From Corbicula japonica (lineage: Eukaryota > Mollusca > Bivalvia > Venerida > Cyrenidae): DNA of 64,000 bases. Each line of letters begins with the position of its first letter. Positions within the stretch are counted from its first letter, which is position 1. The notes under the pieces were generated by a model. It was not told where the DNA came from. It saw only the letters and a program-made list of their open reading frames with translations, and ran no database searches. Location: assembly GCA_038501625.1 (NCBI GenBank), contig JAZAYU010000012.1, forward strand, positions 496,001-560,000, given 5' to 3'. Position numbers and translations under genes: made by a program. Positions 45,310-57,300 of this stretch are shown here, in pieces.

Positions 45310-47014
45310 GGTTAAACGGTCCTTTTAAATCATTCCAGGGACCTTTAATAATATTTCTAATTCACTAAAGAAGATTGTATCCATCGCAGTATCAGTGCAA
45401 TTTTAATGTTTACACATTTGTACGTTTATTGACAATCGCCATATGTATACTTGAGGGAAAAAGAAATTATTCAAACTTGACTGGGCTATCTTTCGACAAA
45501 CATTGACTTCATCTTCCAAATATTATGAAAATACTTCATTCTAGCTCGAATTATTTATTTTTAGATTCAAATTCTATTGCTTCATACAGTGGGGAATGAT
45601 TAAAATGAAAAACATTAATTATAGACCAATGATTTCTAATAATCTTTTACCTGTTAAAGGCTTGACATAAAATAAAACAATTTCTTGGTTTCTTAATAGG
45701 GTATGTGAGGATATATTGCCGGTCTGTGCGGCATATTTTCCCTTTCTTTTTTATCTGGTATTGTGCTACTCAGACCGGCAATCAATATAATCAGATAACC
45801 TTCAAGAAACCAACTATAATATAACTTCGGGCCTTAAACCCGGATAATATATGATTCTGCAGAACAGAATAATGAACTATATAATATAAATTAACTAAAT
45901 CAATATTGAAGTTTGGAGTTTCATTTTGCGTGCCGCGTTAGTAAAACAATAGCAGTATCCATTTAATAAATCCATGCGTTAGGAATTTTGCAAATTACGG
46001 CGGTGCTGTATAATTCTTGAGTTTAGTTTGTTTTTATCAGCTTGTTAGGCCTAATCCGTACTTTAAGGGTCGTCTTCAGGCATCATTGCACGTTCATCGA
46101 TAAAAAAGGAAAAACTATCAAAATCTTTCTAACGGCAAAATGCCGTTCATATAAAATTTGCACAAATAAATGTATGTTTATATTGCATACTGGATATGGT
46201 AAGACACATTAGAACAGTAAAGAAAATAAATAGATCTCAACATTCCGTGAAATCCTGTTTACATAAAATTCACTAAAACTTTAAAAACAAAACAAAACAC
46301 AAAACATCATTTAAAATGCCCACGTGATTAATATGATATTGACAACAAACAGCATCTTGTGTCCATTTGACTAAAATACGAGTATGTAAACTTTATGAGA
46401 TATTTGTAAAAATGTGTTTGACCTTGAATTTCCAGGTCGCTTCCTGGTCGCGTAATTGGATGACAAACGTTGATTCTTCTCTATACAATTGAATATTTGT
46501 TTAAGGACACACCATATTGTCAGGATTATTATACTCGTGTGGGCATTTAAAATAATGTATTTTTGTGATTTGTGATTAGATTTTGAAAATTTACGTAAGT
46601 AGAAATTAAGGGAATTTTAAGATCTAGCTTTTTTTCTTTGCTGCGATAATTTTTCTTAACCTTTGTAAAATGAAGATACATTAATAACGATTATTTGCAA
46701 CGTTTAATTAAACTGCATTATGTCGTTACAAAGATTTTGATATTTTATTTTTTTTACAGATGACAGTGCAATGAGAACTGAAGGCAACGAATAACAATGT
46801 TATGACAAACAAATGTATTATATCTTCCAGTAATTTATTCTTTTGTCAAAGAATTGATTTCTGTTTACAACATGTTTTTGTATTTTTATTTGTTTTTTGT
46901 TATGAAGTTTAACAACAGTGGTCTTAGCATCTCTTTGAAGTTTCATTTTTATGAAACAGACCATTCTTATTATATCATAAAGGCAATTTACGAATACAAT
47001 GTACAACATGATCT
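45310..47014. other. Intergenic stretch upstream of the SLC19 gene
   Basis: Holds an imperfect inverted repeat at 45682-45813 (TCTTGGTTTCTTA and 'caagaaacca' outside, GCCGGTCTG and CAGACCGGC inside). The SLC19 promoter should lie in the first part, but no core element was recognised. Confidence 0.5.
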
Positions 47015-47170
47015 ACAGCGAAACCTCTCTTTTAAGACCACCTCTGGGACTTGACAAAAGTGGTCTTAATAGTGAGGTGCTCATAATTTTGGGAAAGAAA
47101 AAAATGCAAACAGTTCAAAGGGAACATTAAAAAGTGATCTTATTAATGAAGTGGTCTTAATTTCAGGGTG
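47015..47170. repeat. Family B MITE, diverged copy
   Basis: The left end is ACAGCGAAACCTC. Three 'gtggtcttaat' words follow in both orientations, and the right end is degraded ('aatttcagggtg'). Confidence 0.6.
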
Positions 47171-47448
47171 TTCTTTATGACCATCAACATCAACATATCT
47201 GTTAATGCTCACGCTCAAAGTTTTGTAAACCTGTGGAATTAAAACAGGCACATAAGTTGTTAAAGATTAATAAGACGATGCAAACTCTTTCGTTCAGTAT
47301 GGCTATTTCAATAAATAAGGTATGTAGAACAAATGATCCGATGTTTACAGAGCGATAACGGTGTTGACGACCTCTAAACAGTTGCATTGACATGCAACGA
47401 TCAACTGAATGCCACGGTACGACAAAGTGATAATGCAATAAAAATCTT

Positions 47449-47751
47449 TTACTTACGTGGTATCCGGTTACGTTTCAGGACGAAAATGTGCGAAATTATA
47501 CGAAAGTATATTATATACTGAGTGCCAATGAAAACGCAACTCTTTACTTTTTGGAATTGATGTGTATAAAATTTTAATGAATTGGCAAAAAATACATGTG
47601 TTTTAAAATGAATAAGATGTCGTTGGACCAAGCGAGTAATTGTCGACGGCGAACAATGCATTCGACGTGCGATTTCACGTCGAGACATACCTCCTTGGAT
47701 CATGCCCAAAACCTCATGTCGCCAGTTGTCTAAAAGTCTTGGCATTTTCAA
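47449..47751 (-). pseudogene. N-terminal helix-turn-helix of a Tc1/mariner (IS630-like) transposase
   Basis: The first ~45 codons (from about 47745) encode a DNA-binding domain of the recognisable form 'MPRL..W.H...GMIQGGMSRREIARRM' followed by 'SPSTITRLVQRH'. After that the frame runs into the terminal repeat of the element and beyond it, so residues after about 50 are not transposase. The DDE catalytic domain is deleted. Confidence 0.75.
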
Positions 47752-48048
47752 ATTTGTATAGAGTCAAACTTGAAAACTGAAGATGGGATTTGTGCAGCCG
47801 TAGTTAAGGTTAACAAATGGACTTGTTTTGAGGTTATTCATGCATGTCTACATGCCGAAACGAAACTTACGTGCGTTTGTACGAGGTTACTGTAGGTGAG
47901 AAAGTTTAAAAAATCAGTGGACAATAAATATATCGATTGGTTACTTTTTTAATTTTAAAACACATATACCATTGCCAATTTTTTTTAACTTTAAAGCACA
48001 CCAAAAATATTCTAAAAAATAAAGTGTTGCGTTTTCATTGGCACTCAG
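47518..48048 (-). mobile_element. Deleted Tc1/mariner-type element, 531 bp
   Basis: The terminal repeat CTGAGTGCCAATGAAAACGC is perfect at both ends, similarity continues for about 95 bp, and the target TA is duplicated (47516-47517, 48049-48050). The interior retains only the first part of a transposase on the minus strand (see 47449-47751). The catalytic domain is missing, so it depends on a helper. Confidence 0.85.
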
Positions 48049-48050
48049 TA

Positions 48051-48108
48051 TATCATATTATATTATATTATATTATATTATATTATATTATATTATATTA
48101 TATTATAC
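48051..48108. repeat. (ATATT)n microsatellite
   Basis: About eleven copies of the pentamer ATATT/TATTA follow directly after the right end of the Tc1-type element. Confidence 0.9.
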
Positions 48109-48312
48109 GAAAGTCTTGAAAGAGTTTTCAATAATCAAATTTTCTAATGTAAACTGTAGAAGACCTGATGTGTGTGTGTTACTTACGCAGTTTCAGTAAA
48201 TCAAAACAGATCCTACAATGTAATGATTTGTCTAAAATGGAGCAAAAAGGTCAATTAAATGCGTTTACCAAGTATTGAAAACAGTACAGAAAACAGAAAC
48301 TGTCAACATATT

Positions 48313-48318
48313 TTTATT
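48313..48318 (-). terminator. Polyadenylation signal AATAAA of the secreted-protein gene
   Basis: Canonical hexamer on the minus strand, 74 bases after the stop codon that ends at 48392. Confidence 0.55.
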
Positions 48319-48391
48319 AATAATTATATTCATTTAATTTCCGTGTTGAAATAATATCGCCGTTCTGTTCCTCGTAAAATTATAGTCTGTC

Positions 48392-51300
48392 TCAACCATT
48401 TTGGGCAGCAATACCGGACTCAAAGGCTTGGGTTCCTGGCACCGGGCATTCTGCAGAGAAACATCGGATTTGAAAAAAAAAATTCGAAATTATCAGTTCA
48501 TGGTTTATAAATCTAACGCAATAAAATTGTAAGATTAAATTAAATTCAAGACAACATATCCCTTAAAGAAAATAATACAAACCAGTAGTATTTGTGTGGT
48601 GTAATTATGATCACATTTTCCCGAATAGTGGTTAATATATTTCACTCAAAAGCACTGATATCCGCCTAGAGTTATTTTTGAGGCTCGGTCAAATGAACTC
48701 TATTACATAAATTATGCTAGTATCAAATACTTTATTCAGCTTTATAATATTAAAATATGGTATCATCATATTTTGCGCGGGTTTAAAGTTCGCATTTTTC
48801 GCAGTGTGGTAAGCGAAATTACACCATGTAACAATACGTCGTATAAGAAAATACAATTGCGCGAATATATGCCCGCGCGAATATATTATTTAATGTTTAA
48901 ACGAAATAATATCCTTAAAAAAGTATGGAAAATAATAACAAAAATATGCTTAATGGCACCTTTGGGGCTCCGTACAAACGGCTATAAGTGTTCATTTCAA
49001 ACATCAGATTTGCTGATTCTTTTAATGCCTAAATATTACTATCAACTTGTTAATAAATGTGATAATCTCTTTTTTCGGAAATGAACGTAGCTCACCAGGA
49101 TTTTGGAATGTCCAAATGACTTGGGGATCGGTTGAATCAACAAATTCTTGACCAAGACAGTTTTTCATGTCTGCCTCCATCTTGCCCCATGCTATGTCGT
49201 TCAAAGTCAGTTCTCCTGTTGGTATACCATTGCCGTTAGTTGGCTGGGGGCGTTGATCCTGTCAGAGATATTAAAATTCTTTATAACTGTAATGGCTTTC
49301 TTGTGGTTACGTCATTCATACATGATCTATTGCGTTACTTTTGTTGTTAAAACTATTAAGTAAACAAAGTTGTCTACTAATTGTGTTTAAATTTGTTTCG
49401 AGAGTAAGATGAACATAATGACAGTATGCAGTCTGTAGGTTCGTATCTCTTCCCGTTGCGTATTTAAACCACATCACGCTCATCCTTCGGTCGCACTTCC
49501 CCGCATAAATCAATGTCGTTTGCGTTTAAAAAAGACTTAGTTCAAGGAAATACGTCGACTTCCCGAGGACTGTGTTTTTGTTTCGCCCTTTCGCCGCTTT
49601 GTCCGTCATCCATCCGACCGTCATTAAAGGTAACGTTGGCTATAACTTTGTCTTTCATTAGTATTTCTTCACTAAACTAACGGTAGGGGCAGTATCATTA
49701 AAAATGTGATATTGCTATTATTTGCCTTTTGACATTATTTAAATGAAATAACAGAAAAGACAGGTTATATTTGGGTGGCGTTTAAAAACGCCGCCCAGTG
49801 TTTCACATGTGAATTTTGGTCACATGATCAAAATGGTACCTGGGTCTCTATCTACTTATATAGTCGAACGCGGTTACCAAAAGTGAAATTCGATCATTTT
49901 ACCTCCAGAGAGTTCACTGAGTTTATGAGACGGTAGACGGCGCTGCGCGATTGTTATTAGGTAAACAGGTTATCTCGCAGCAGTGTATGTGTTTACAAAT
50001 AGCAATACACTGATCAGCTTTCAACAGAGGGCTTTGCTTGTAATTAGTACTGATAAGCCAAGATAGGAACAATAATAAATATAACTTATTCAAGGGATAT
50101 TCGGACATTTACCATTAATAATTGCAAGAATAATAATGGGGTGATGATAGCTTATCTCAAACTTGGTGTGGCATTTCATTCATGCAGAATTTTGAGGGAT
50201 ATTTGATTAAACAATAAGCATGGATATTAATGAAATACGGCTTTAAAGTGTAAACTTCAGGCGAATTTTTAAAGCGTTTAAAATTAATTAGATTTGATGC
50301 AGTGCTCTGCCTAATTTTTATAAAATTGCTTTATAGTCATATTATTCGAAAAGAACAAAAAAAATAAAATCGTCCATTAACCATGATGCAACTTTTTTGC
50401 ACACGGTACGTTTTCAAACAAGTTTTAGTTTCCAAAAAGCTAGTCGGTAATTAGCATGACATTCTAACAAAAAAGAAGGCTTTGAAGTGTAACTTTAGAC
50501 GAAACTTCAAAGCGTTTAAAGCGTTTCAATTTAATTAGACATGATGCAGTGCTCTGACTTATTTTTAATTGTTTTATAGTCATATTATTTTTATTTTTGC
50601 ATATCTTTTATTTCCTAATCATAAATAAATATTGTTTCAAATCATAGTGCAAATAGCAACTATATCATAGTTTCTCTTTTCCTCTCTACTTTTTGGCTTT
50701 GTGGGGAGGCTGTGTATGCTGTATGTGGTCATTCCTGCATATTTCATTTTTTAAAGTATTTTTATTTGTCCATGTGTGTTCACTTCTTTATTGTCAATTT
50801 AAAGTTTCAAATCAAAGGTTGACTTATTTTTTTTTTCCTGGCACAAAATGACTTCAGTCTTGGATATAAGCATCCGCCCGAAAATCCGTGGTAAAAAGAA
50901 CTTGATAAAGCAGAAGCCGGGCATGCAAACTTTTGCTCTGCCATCCGAAAGTTCCTTCATACTCCTCCAATAGGAAACTCCACACAATCTATAGATGATG
51001 TTACATGACAATCACTTTAAAACGCCACCCATCAGTACTTTGAGTGCTTTGATTAAAAACTGGCTTACCCTGACCATAAATAAAAGCTCAGAAGTTATAC
51101 ATCTTCCTTCCCTAATCTTATCAGTGTCATAGCAGATGTAGAAAATGAAGTAGTTAGACGGATCTGAGCTGACAAAGTAATCCTTTCGGTTGGCGGCAGC
51201 AAATACATTACCTTGAAAAGTGAAATAAACAACTGTTTAACGATAAAGGAATTTTTTATTTTTTATCATGCATGAATGTATGAAGTTAGCGCTAAAAGCG

Positions 51301-54300
51301 TTGAAATGATATTAAAATCTCTGAAATCTCAGAAAAGACACATAAAAACTAGAATTGGTTTGATTAAACCAGTTAATGGGTAGGAAATGCAAATTACTGT
51401 CTAAGCTATTCATGGGCTTAAGGCGAATTAGAATAAGAGAATAGAAGCACACGGTCTACAATCTCTACAGGATTTTTTACGCCTTTCACCATTCGCCGAC
51501 AATTACGCAAATGATGCAGGAGTTGGAGATTGGATTAAATGTGTATACCTACATGGACTGAAAATGCAAATTACTGCCCGTGCCATTAAGCCAGACATAA
51601 TATTTGCGAAGGTTTATAAAACAAATTCATATCAATCCCAAATGATAAGCAGTACAGATGTAATCTAAACAGATTTCGATGTACTAAGCTGCCTGACAGT
51701 CGATCCAATGATAAAGACTGAGTGATAGTCTATATTCCGGCGCCTATTTTTAGCTGAAACCCAACTCTCCACAGTGGAGATTGAAGCAGACGGTGTAAAT
51801 GTTTCGGTGTTCGGGCGTTCGTTTTGGAATTGAAAACCCGTGAAACAAGGAAAATACTTTTTGTAGGACCATTCAATTGTATACACTGCTTGTTTTTTCT
51901 TAGATGGGCATTGAAAATGATGAACTTCTTGATAAACTTGAATGTTTGTTTAAATATCTAAAAAGAAATCAACTTCAGGAAAATGGCCACCAGAAAAGCC
52001 TGACACGATTAAATGCCCCTCTAAATAAGTGTATTAGATTTTTAAATAAATTATTTTTTTTTAAATACGTGGAATCTATAAGCGACAACGCATTGCACCC
52101 GGGCTTTTGCGAATGAACGTTCAATCATCACCTTTTTGAATACCAATTCCTTTATTAAAAGGTAGTAAGTTATCCGAAAACCTATGAGAACACTATTTGT
52201 TCTTGATTGGGACACGAGAGATTAAAAATCATTATTAGTACTTATTGTGAACTTCATAAACCCTGCTTAAGTTGTTAAATAGGGAAACGTTGAATGATTT
52301 ATTTGTTATGCAGCATTTTCTAAAATAATGTTTCATGGACAGACGCTATGCGATTTGAAGAATTATGTACTCACCGCCTGCAGAACGAAAGATTGCGCGC
52401 CCTGTGCCTGTTTCCCGGATAAATGTTCCATCGGCATAAATACATTTTTTCGTTACGTTATCCCTGAAAACATATCATAAGTATAAGCTGTTTTATTATG
52501 TTACCTTTTCAAACATTTACTTTTCGTTCTCTTGCTACATGCTGTTCTCGTATAACATGAATTTCTTTTCTTAACAAATAAGGAAAAACATTGGGATAAT
52601 TCTGTCGTAAAAATCTTATGGACTACCGGCAAAGTTCATCATATTTCAAGCGTTCTCTTTGTCATCTTATTTAAAGAGCAAACACTGGCTTAAATTTCAA
52701 GGCGGTCACCCTAAAGGTTCTCTTTTTAAATTGTTTGTGCTCTTTGTTTCTGTTTTTTTGGCTGTTCTGTTTTCGGAGTGTGGTTATATGTTTAAAATAA
52801 TTAACGATTTTAACATCAAAACTATTATTGGTCTTCTTTAGAAAGAAGAAAATAATAAAATTTAGTTAAGTTTCATAAAATTTGTTCAGAGTTATGATAA
52901 ATATATCTGTGTTTTGACTCTTGTCCTAAAACTCCGCTTCATTTACATCTGTAAAATACTATGAAAGGCCTAAAACGGCTTGCCATTACAAACCATAAAC
53001 TTCCTCGGCGTCTAATAGCTGTGTCATTTGTCACAGTCCATAAACCGTGAAACTTGTAAGCAATACCAGGATTCAGATTTTCGTCATCGTCGATACCATA
53101 TAGAGAGATCCAATTTTTTCCGGGAATCTGAAATTTTAATAGTTCTCATATATCAGTTAAAATCGATTACCGACGTCATGTTAATGTAGTCTCAATCATT
53201 CAGGGTGGGGAATCACGTGACAAAAACATGGCCGCCAACCAAAAAATTCTGACGGTTCGAGGTAAGTTTTTACTTGTTTCTCGCTTATTCCTGGACCATT
53301 TTAAATAAAATAAACACTAAAGTACCCCGTACACGAAGACAGATTTCATAGTGTATTCCAAATTTTGCCAGCTTTTGCAGTTTATGCGGTATTTCGTGTA
53401 CAGTCTTTGGCAGCTTGCACTGCTCGGTGATAGGGTACACTTGGATCTTGATGAAATCGTTCTTCTTGCAAGTTTTCGCAAGTGAGCTGATTGTTGCATG
53501 AAAAATTTGTTATATCCCGACAGAAAAAATGCTTCTGGTGCAGACATATCCTGTTTCTGTATGCAACTGATGTGAAAAACGCAAAAATGGAAAATGATAG
53601 GGAACACTGGCCGCATTGTTGATGATAGGGAACACTTGCATTGTTTTGAGAAGCAAACTGTTTGCCAGTCCGAGCGATCAGTTTCAAAACGGAGCGAGTC
53701 CATTGTATTTTTTTTTTCAATAAAACATGGATATTTTGTTTCCTTTCTTTAAATTCTTATGACCAGCTACGAAGTTGTTATAAAGACGTATTATTTAATA
53801 GAGATGAGTCTTGCATAGCTAAAAATGTAAATCTCTGAAACTTTTGCATTTAGGAAACAAAGCACTAGAAAAAATACCACAATTTGTATTAAGCAGATTT
53901 TCAGTGAACGTTAAGAATTATATGATGCGCCAGAAAAATAATAAGCAAGAAAGCATGATTACATTAAAAAAAAATTTATACTCAGTACATTTAAAAATTT
54001 TAGATTTTAATGTCATGTATTTTGAAGATTTTTCCATTTTTACAAGATCTGATGCCTCAAGCAGACTAAAGTCTTGAAAACCAGACTTACAAAATTTAAT
54101 GTATCGACGTCATGATGCACGTGACTTGTTAAATTCCACACTTTGCACTTGATTTAAACGTGTATTAAAATTTCGCAATTTTATTGCTATGTACGTGTGC
54201 AGCCGACCGATACACAGTAAAACATGTTTAAAGGCTTTGTGCCAATCTGTATTAATGCCACGGCTTATTGTATTGCCGTTCTTACGTTAAGAATCGAATG

Positions 54301-57300
54301 TGTAATCTACAGCATGAAAGGCAGGGGCGCATACAGCTGTTTTCACACTCATTTCCTTAAAACAAAATAACATCAATATTTTAGACTAGCTATTCTTGTC
54401 TTCAGACATGTCGCCGATCAAACACATTAGGGATTGGGGGAAGAAATTCATTTATTCACGTGGTCAGCCACAATAAAATCTTGCTGACTTTCGACAAGCA
54501 CTGACTTATGAATGGAATAAAATGCCCCAAGAACAAAGTCTTAGTAGCGATACCTCCGTGTTGTAGGCCACTGGCTGGGAAGATGCTTCTTGGGACATTT
54601 ACAAACAAGTATTTTCTGAAAAGCCTCGTCTGTCCCCGATTCATTTTGCGTTGTTTGCACTCTGGGACATATTGGAGTTATGGAGGTTTTTATTATGTTA
54701 CCCCTGAAATTTGAAGAAAAATATATGGATTGTAAATTCTATTTTAATTCAGCAGCTTCGAATAAACAAACATATTATTTAAGAAAACTTGAAAAAGATT
54801 TCACACCAGAAACTTACTTGCAGATGTTTATTAGCCAACTTAGGGAAAGTTATAGGCTCTTACAAAGCTTTATAACGAAAAAAACATCATGAAACTGTTT
54901 TTTATTTGTTTGAAATCACACTTGCAAAAGTATTATTTTAACAATAATATATTTTAATACATTTAAAATAAAATTGAAAATTAAAAATGAAAAAATTCAA
55001 AGATTCAAATCTTCCCAGCTAACGCCTACAAAACGGAGGTTAAGCTACAACGACTTTATTAATCAAATCAACGTCCCCCGACATTTTTTATCAAGAGAAG
55101 GAAAATCTTTTAAATTAAATTACAAATGTAGTTTCAAAATGACTTCGCTTTTGGAAAATCACAGTCGTTTAATGACTGTCTCTAATAGTGCCTGCTCGTT
55201 AATGGGGGTTCCTGTCATCATATCCCGAAAAAAAATGCTTATATAAAACTATAATAAATATCAAAGCATTTGTGTTTGTTAAGTAAATATTCTAAGAACC
55301 GCATCGATATATATTGCTGTCTGCAGCAAAATAATTTTTTATCATAACAATGTCTATACTATCTTATAATTCACCAGGTTTCAAATATAAAATACATTAT
55401 TATAGGATATCTCGCCTGTATAAAATATATTAATATCTTACCGGTGTCCAGATTTTTGACTTCATGACTTAAAGACAAAAACACATTTCAATATCTACTC
55501 TTTTGAGATTGCGGAAACCGTAAGTCGTTTTAATACTCAGAAATCGAATTCTCAATCTAATGTTGCAAAACATTAAACTAAAACTGGAAAAGTTCGTGTT
55601 TTGTATATAAACGTTCTAACTGTAATCATGATTTCGCACATATATTGTTTTCTGGTGCATCACTATAAGCATCATGTTCTCTATTTCATTTATAATCGTC
55701 AGAAAATTAGCTTTTTACAAATTATGATATCTTTTTTAATGTTTTATTTCATAAATGCAAACGTTTCAAAGATTTACATTTCCAGCTAAGCAAGACTGTT
55801 TTGTTAAATAATACTTCGTTCTAAAAACTTCGTAGCTGATCTGGGAATTTAAACAAATACAACGGACTCGCTTGGAATACTCGCAAACTGATCGCTCGGA
55901 TTGGCAAACAGTTAGCTTCTCAAAAATACAAGTGTTCCCTATCTCCAACGTCGCGGACAGTGTTCCCTATCATTATCCATTTTTGCGTTTTTTACATCAG
56001 TTGCATACAGAAACTGGATATGTCTGCATCGATAACATTCAGTCTGTCGGGATATAACAAATTTTTCATGCAACAATCAGCTCACTTGCGAAAACTTGCC
56101 AGAAGAACGATTTCATCAAGATCCAAGTGTACCCTATCACCGAGCAGTGCAAGCTGCCAAAGACTGTACACGAAATACCGCATAAACTACAAAAGCTGGC
56201 AAAATTTGGAATACACTATGAAATCTGTCTTCGTGTACGGGATACTTTAGTGTTTATTTCATTTAAAATGGTCCAGGAATAAGCGAGAAACAAGTAAAAA
56301 CATACCTCGAACCGAGAGAATTTTTTGGTTGGCGGCCATGTTTTTGTCACGTGATTCCCCACCCTGTCATTCAGACGCCCTGATTTCGCAAAGGTGATCA
56401 GTCAGAGCAACAATGACAAAACGTCTAGAAGATCTAGACTACATATAATGATGATTACATTTTTCCGGGTTATCCGCGCGACTTATTTTGTCGTTGTCCC
56501 GGCTAGCTCGATCGGTATCGTCATCGGATATGCATGGATATGCTCTGTCTCCGTATGATACGGGTTCGGTCCCCAGTAAGGACACTGCAAGGTATAATTC
56601 CTGCACAGCGATGTTTGTTTTACAGGGGGTAGGACGTGGCACGGCTTCCGAAGATAGTTAAGCGAGGACAATGTTGCATTGGGCTAAAAATGGCGGTTTA
56701 TTCGGCCTTTTTTTCTTCGAAAAACATTGTCCTCGCTTAACTATCTTCGTAAGCCGTGCCACGTCCTACCCCCTGTTTTGTTCCCCACAAGAATAGGCGG
56801 CGCTAACCTGTCTCTGGGTACGATATGAAGTGTTAGGTATGCGGATTAATTGGTTACTGCACTCGATATTAACATGAGCATTTTTCCTAGATTTTGTGCG
56901 ACTTTGGAGATATTAACTCAGTTGCGCTTATAAAAAATTTGGTTCATGAATTGATTAAGATAACAGTGTTGTAATTAATGCCTTTTACATACAGTAAAAC
57001 CCCTCATTACGGACACTCGATATTACGGGCACCCCGGTATTATGGGCGATGTTCTCTTGATTTGAACCCACAATTAAGGACAACCGGCTATTAAGGACGT
57101 TTCCTTCAGTCCCTTAGGTGTCCGTTATAGAGGAGTTTCACTGTATTCTTAGTAACCTCAAAGGTAAAGGTCAATTCCGGAAATCGAAACCATTAAGTCA
57201 TATATCTACTGAAGTATTGATGGATCTAGCCCAACAAAATGCAAATTTTCTCTGACAGATGTAGTGTATATTTAAAATGTTTACAAATCAGTCTGAGTTT

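Noticed and set aside
55960..56250. 96-codon plus-strand frame, and its twin at 53317-53703 on the minus strand
   Set aside because: They are the mirrored arms of the 3.2-kb inverted-repeat element; similarity of the two frames reflects the DNA repeat, not two genes.
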